Origin: Alcanivorax sp.
GTDB taxonomy: Bacteria; Pseudomonadota; Gammaproteobacteria; Pseudomonadales; Alcanivoracaceae
Assembly (NCBI GenBank): GCA_013823245.1
Contig: PNLU01000018.1
Location: forward strand, 1 to 42,715
Direction of reading: 5' to 3'
Length of the DNA: 42,715 nt
In this document: in pieces, positions 41,987-42,715 of the stretch
How the letters are laid out: each line of letters begins with the position of its first letter
Numbering within the stretch: the first letter of the stretch is position 1
Notes under the pieces: generated by a model
Databases searched by the model: none
What the model saw: the letters and a program-made list of their open reading frames with translations, nothing else
What the model was told of the DNA's origin: nothing
Position numbers and translations under genes: made by a program

Positions 41987-42715
41987 TTACAGCTCGCCGT
42001 CGGCCGCCATTTTCATGAAGGCCGGATCAAAACGCAGACGGATATTGCCAGCGTTGCCGAACACCCCGGCGGGCGTTTCAATGCCGACAAAACCGGCGCT
42101 CGGAGCGCCGTCACCCAGCAGGCCATGGTTGAACGAGAATTCCGCGACCCGCTCCATGGTGCTGAGCAGATCGTCACTCAGGGTGAAATCAACGGCGTCC
42201 GCAGCGGCATAGAACATGCGCGTGCTGTTCAGTTGCGCCTCATAACCGGCGCGATCCGTCCCGGACGCCTCGGCCATCATGTCGCGAGCGTTGCGCGCCG
42301 CGTCATCATCGCCCTGCATGCGCGCCATGATCTCGTACCAGGCGCCGGTCAGCGCCTTGCCAAACGCCGGGTAGTCTTTCAGCACCTGCGTATCGACCAC
42401 CATCAGGTCGATGATCTCACCGGGAATCTTCGAGGAATCGAACACCAGGTTCGCGTTGGGCATGTCCAGGATGGTGCTCAGCAGCGGGTTCCAGGTGGCC
42501 ACCGCCTGCACCCGCGGTGTCGCAAACACGGACACCAGATCGGCATCGGAGGTGTTCACCACGGTGATATCCCGCTCGGTCAGGCCCACCGTTTCCAGGC
42601 CGCGTGCCAGCATGTAATGCGATACCGACAACTCGACCAGATTGACGCGCTTGCCCTTGATGTCCGCCAGCGTGCTGGAGCCCTTGAGCACCACGCCGTC
42701 GTTGCCATCCGAGAA
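41987..42715 (-). CDS. ABC importer substrate-binding protein, N-terminus beyond the window
   Basis: The frame is open to the window edge, so the N-terminal part with the signal peptide is missing. About 242 residues are visible. Segments such as LADIKGKRVNLVELSVSHYMLARGLE and FATPRVQAVATWNPLLSTIL are typical of the NMT1/THI5-like (SsuA/NrtA) periplasmic binding fold. It heads the visible operon; a guanidine-I (ykkC) riboswitch, if present, should lie beyond the right edge upstream of this gene. Confidence 0.9.
   Translation of the reverse strand, partial: FSDGNDGVVLKGSSTLADIKGKRVNLVELSVSHYMLARGLETVGLTERDITVVNTSDADLVSVFATPRVQAVATWNPLLSTILDMPNANLVFDSSKIPGEIIDLMVVDTQVLKDYPAFGKALTGAWYEIMARMQGDDDAARNARDMMAEASGTDRAGYEAQLNSTRMFYAAADAVDFTLSDDLLSTMERVAEFSFNHGLLGDGAPSAGFVGIETPAGVFGNAGNIRLRFDPAFMKMAADGEL

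Overview
The window comes from a gammaproteobacterium, most likely a marine hydrocarbon degrader of the Alcanivorax group (Alcanivoracaceae). I infer this from an alkB-type alkane hydroxylase divergent from a GntR regulator, the arrangement known for alkB2 in Alcanivorax borkumensis. A nearby alkylsulfatase and the usual gammaproteobacterial def-fmt-rsmB-trkA-trkH / lysM-dprA-tsaC-hemF-aroE block support it. The right three quarters are GC-rich core chromosome. The left 10 kb are clearly more AT-rich and look acquired.

Bases 1-10060 hold an integron gene-cassette array read on the minus strand, with no integrase in the window (a CALIN-like array). Nine attC sites can be aligned by eye, and a half site lies at the right edge. 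In five of the nine cassettes bounded by recognisable core sites, the inverse core site after the gene is an exact 7/7 complement of that same cassette's own first bases. This is the signature of cassette excision and insertion, and it fixes the orientation. The cassettes carry mostly orphan genes: a 105-residue protein; two small proteins of 57 and 67 residues; a membrane-anchored 161-residue protein; a 688-residue membrane-anchored HerA-type ATPase; a 38-residue ORF in a mostly non-coding cassette; a 308-residue orphan; a lipoprotein plus a DUF3892 protein; a stand-alone FtsH-peptidase-like (M41) protein; a CoiA-like nuclease with zinc-finger cysteines; and a four-helix membrane protein. The left end is a gene fragment with a DUF3427-like domain, apparently cut by an IS30-family element that runs off the window.

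Bases 10300-14500 hold yheV-prlC and a complete hipBA toxin-antitoxin operon with two direct repeats 40 bp apart in its promoter. Then come a gamma-carbonic anhydrase and an LpxR-like lipid A deacylase, followed by the housekeeping blocks aroE-hemF-tsaC-dprA-lysM (minus) and def-fmt-rsmB-trkA-trkH (plus).

Bases 26800-35150 are a lipid and hydrocarbon catabolic stretch: alkB2 with its GntR regulator, an acyl-CoA dehydrogenase, an OsmC protein, an SdsA-type alkylsulfatase lipoprotein, a membrane-anchored lipase, and a two-gene operon of an alpha/beta hydrolase and a VOC-family protein.

Bases 35260-42715 are a minus-strand operon of an ABC importer (substrate-binding protein partial), two DUF1989 proteins and a 1202-residue biotin carboxylase of the urea/guanidine carboxylase family. 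From family knowledge this is most likely a guanidine-nitrogen utilisation operon. The allophanate hydrolase expected with it is not in the window.
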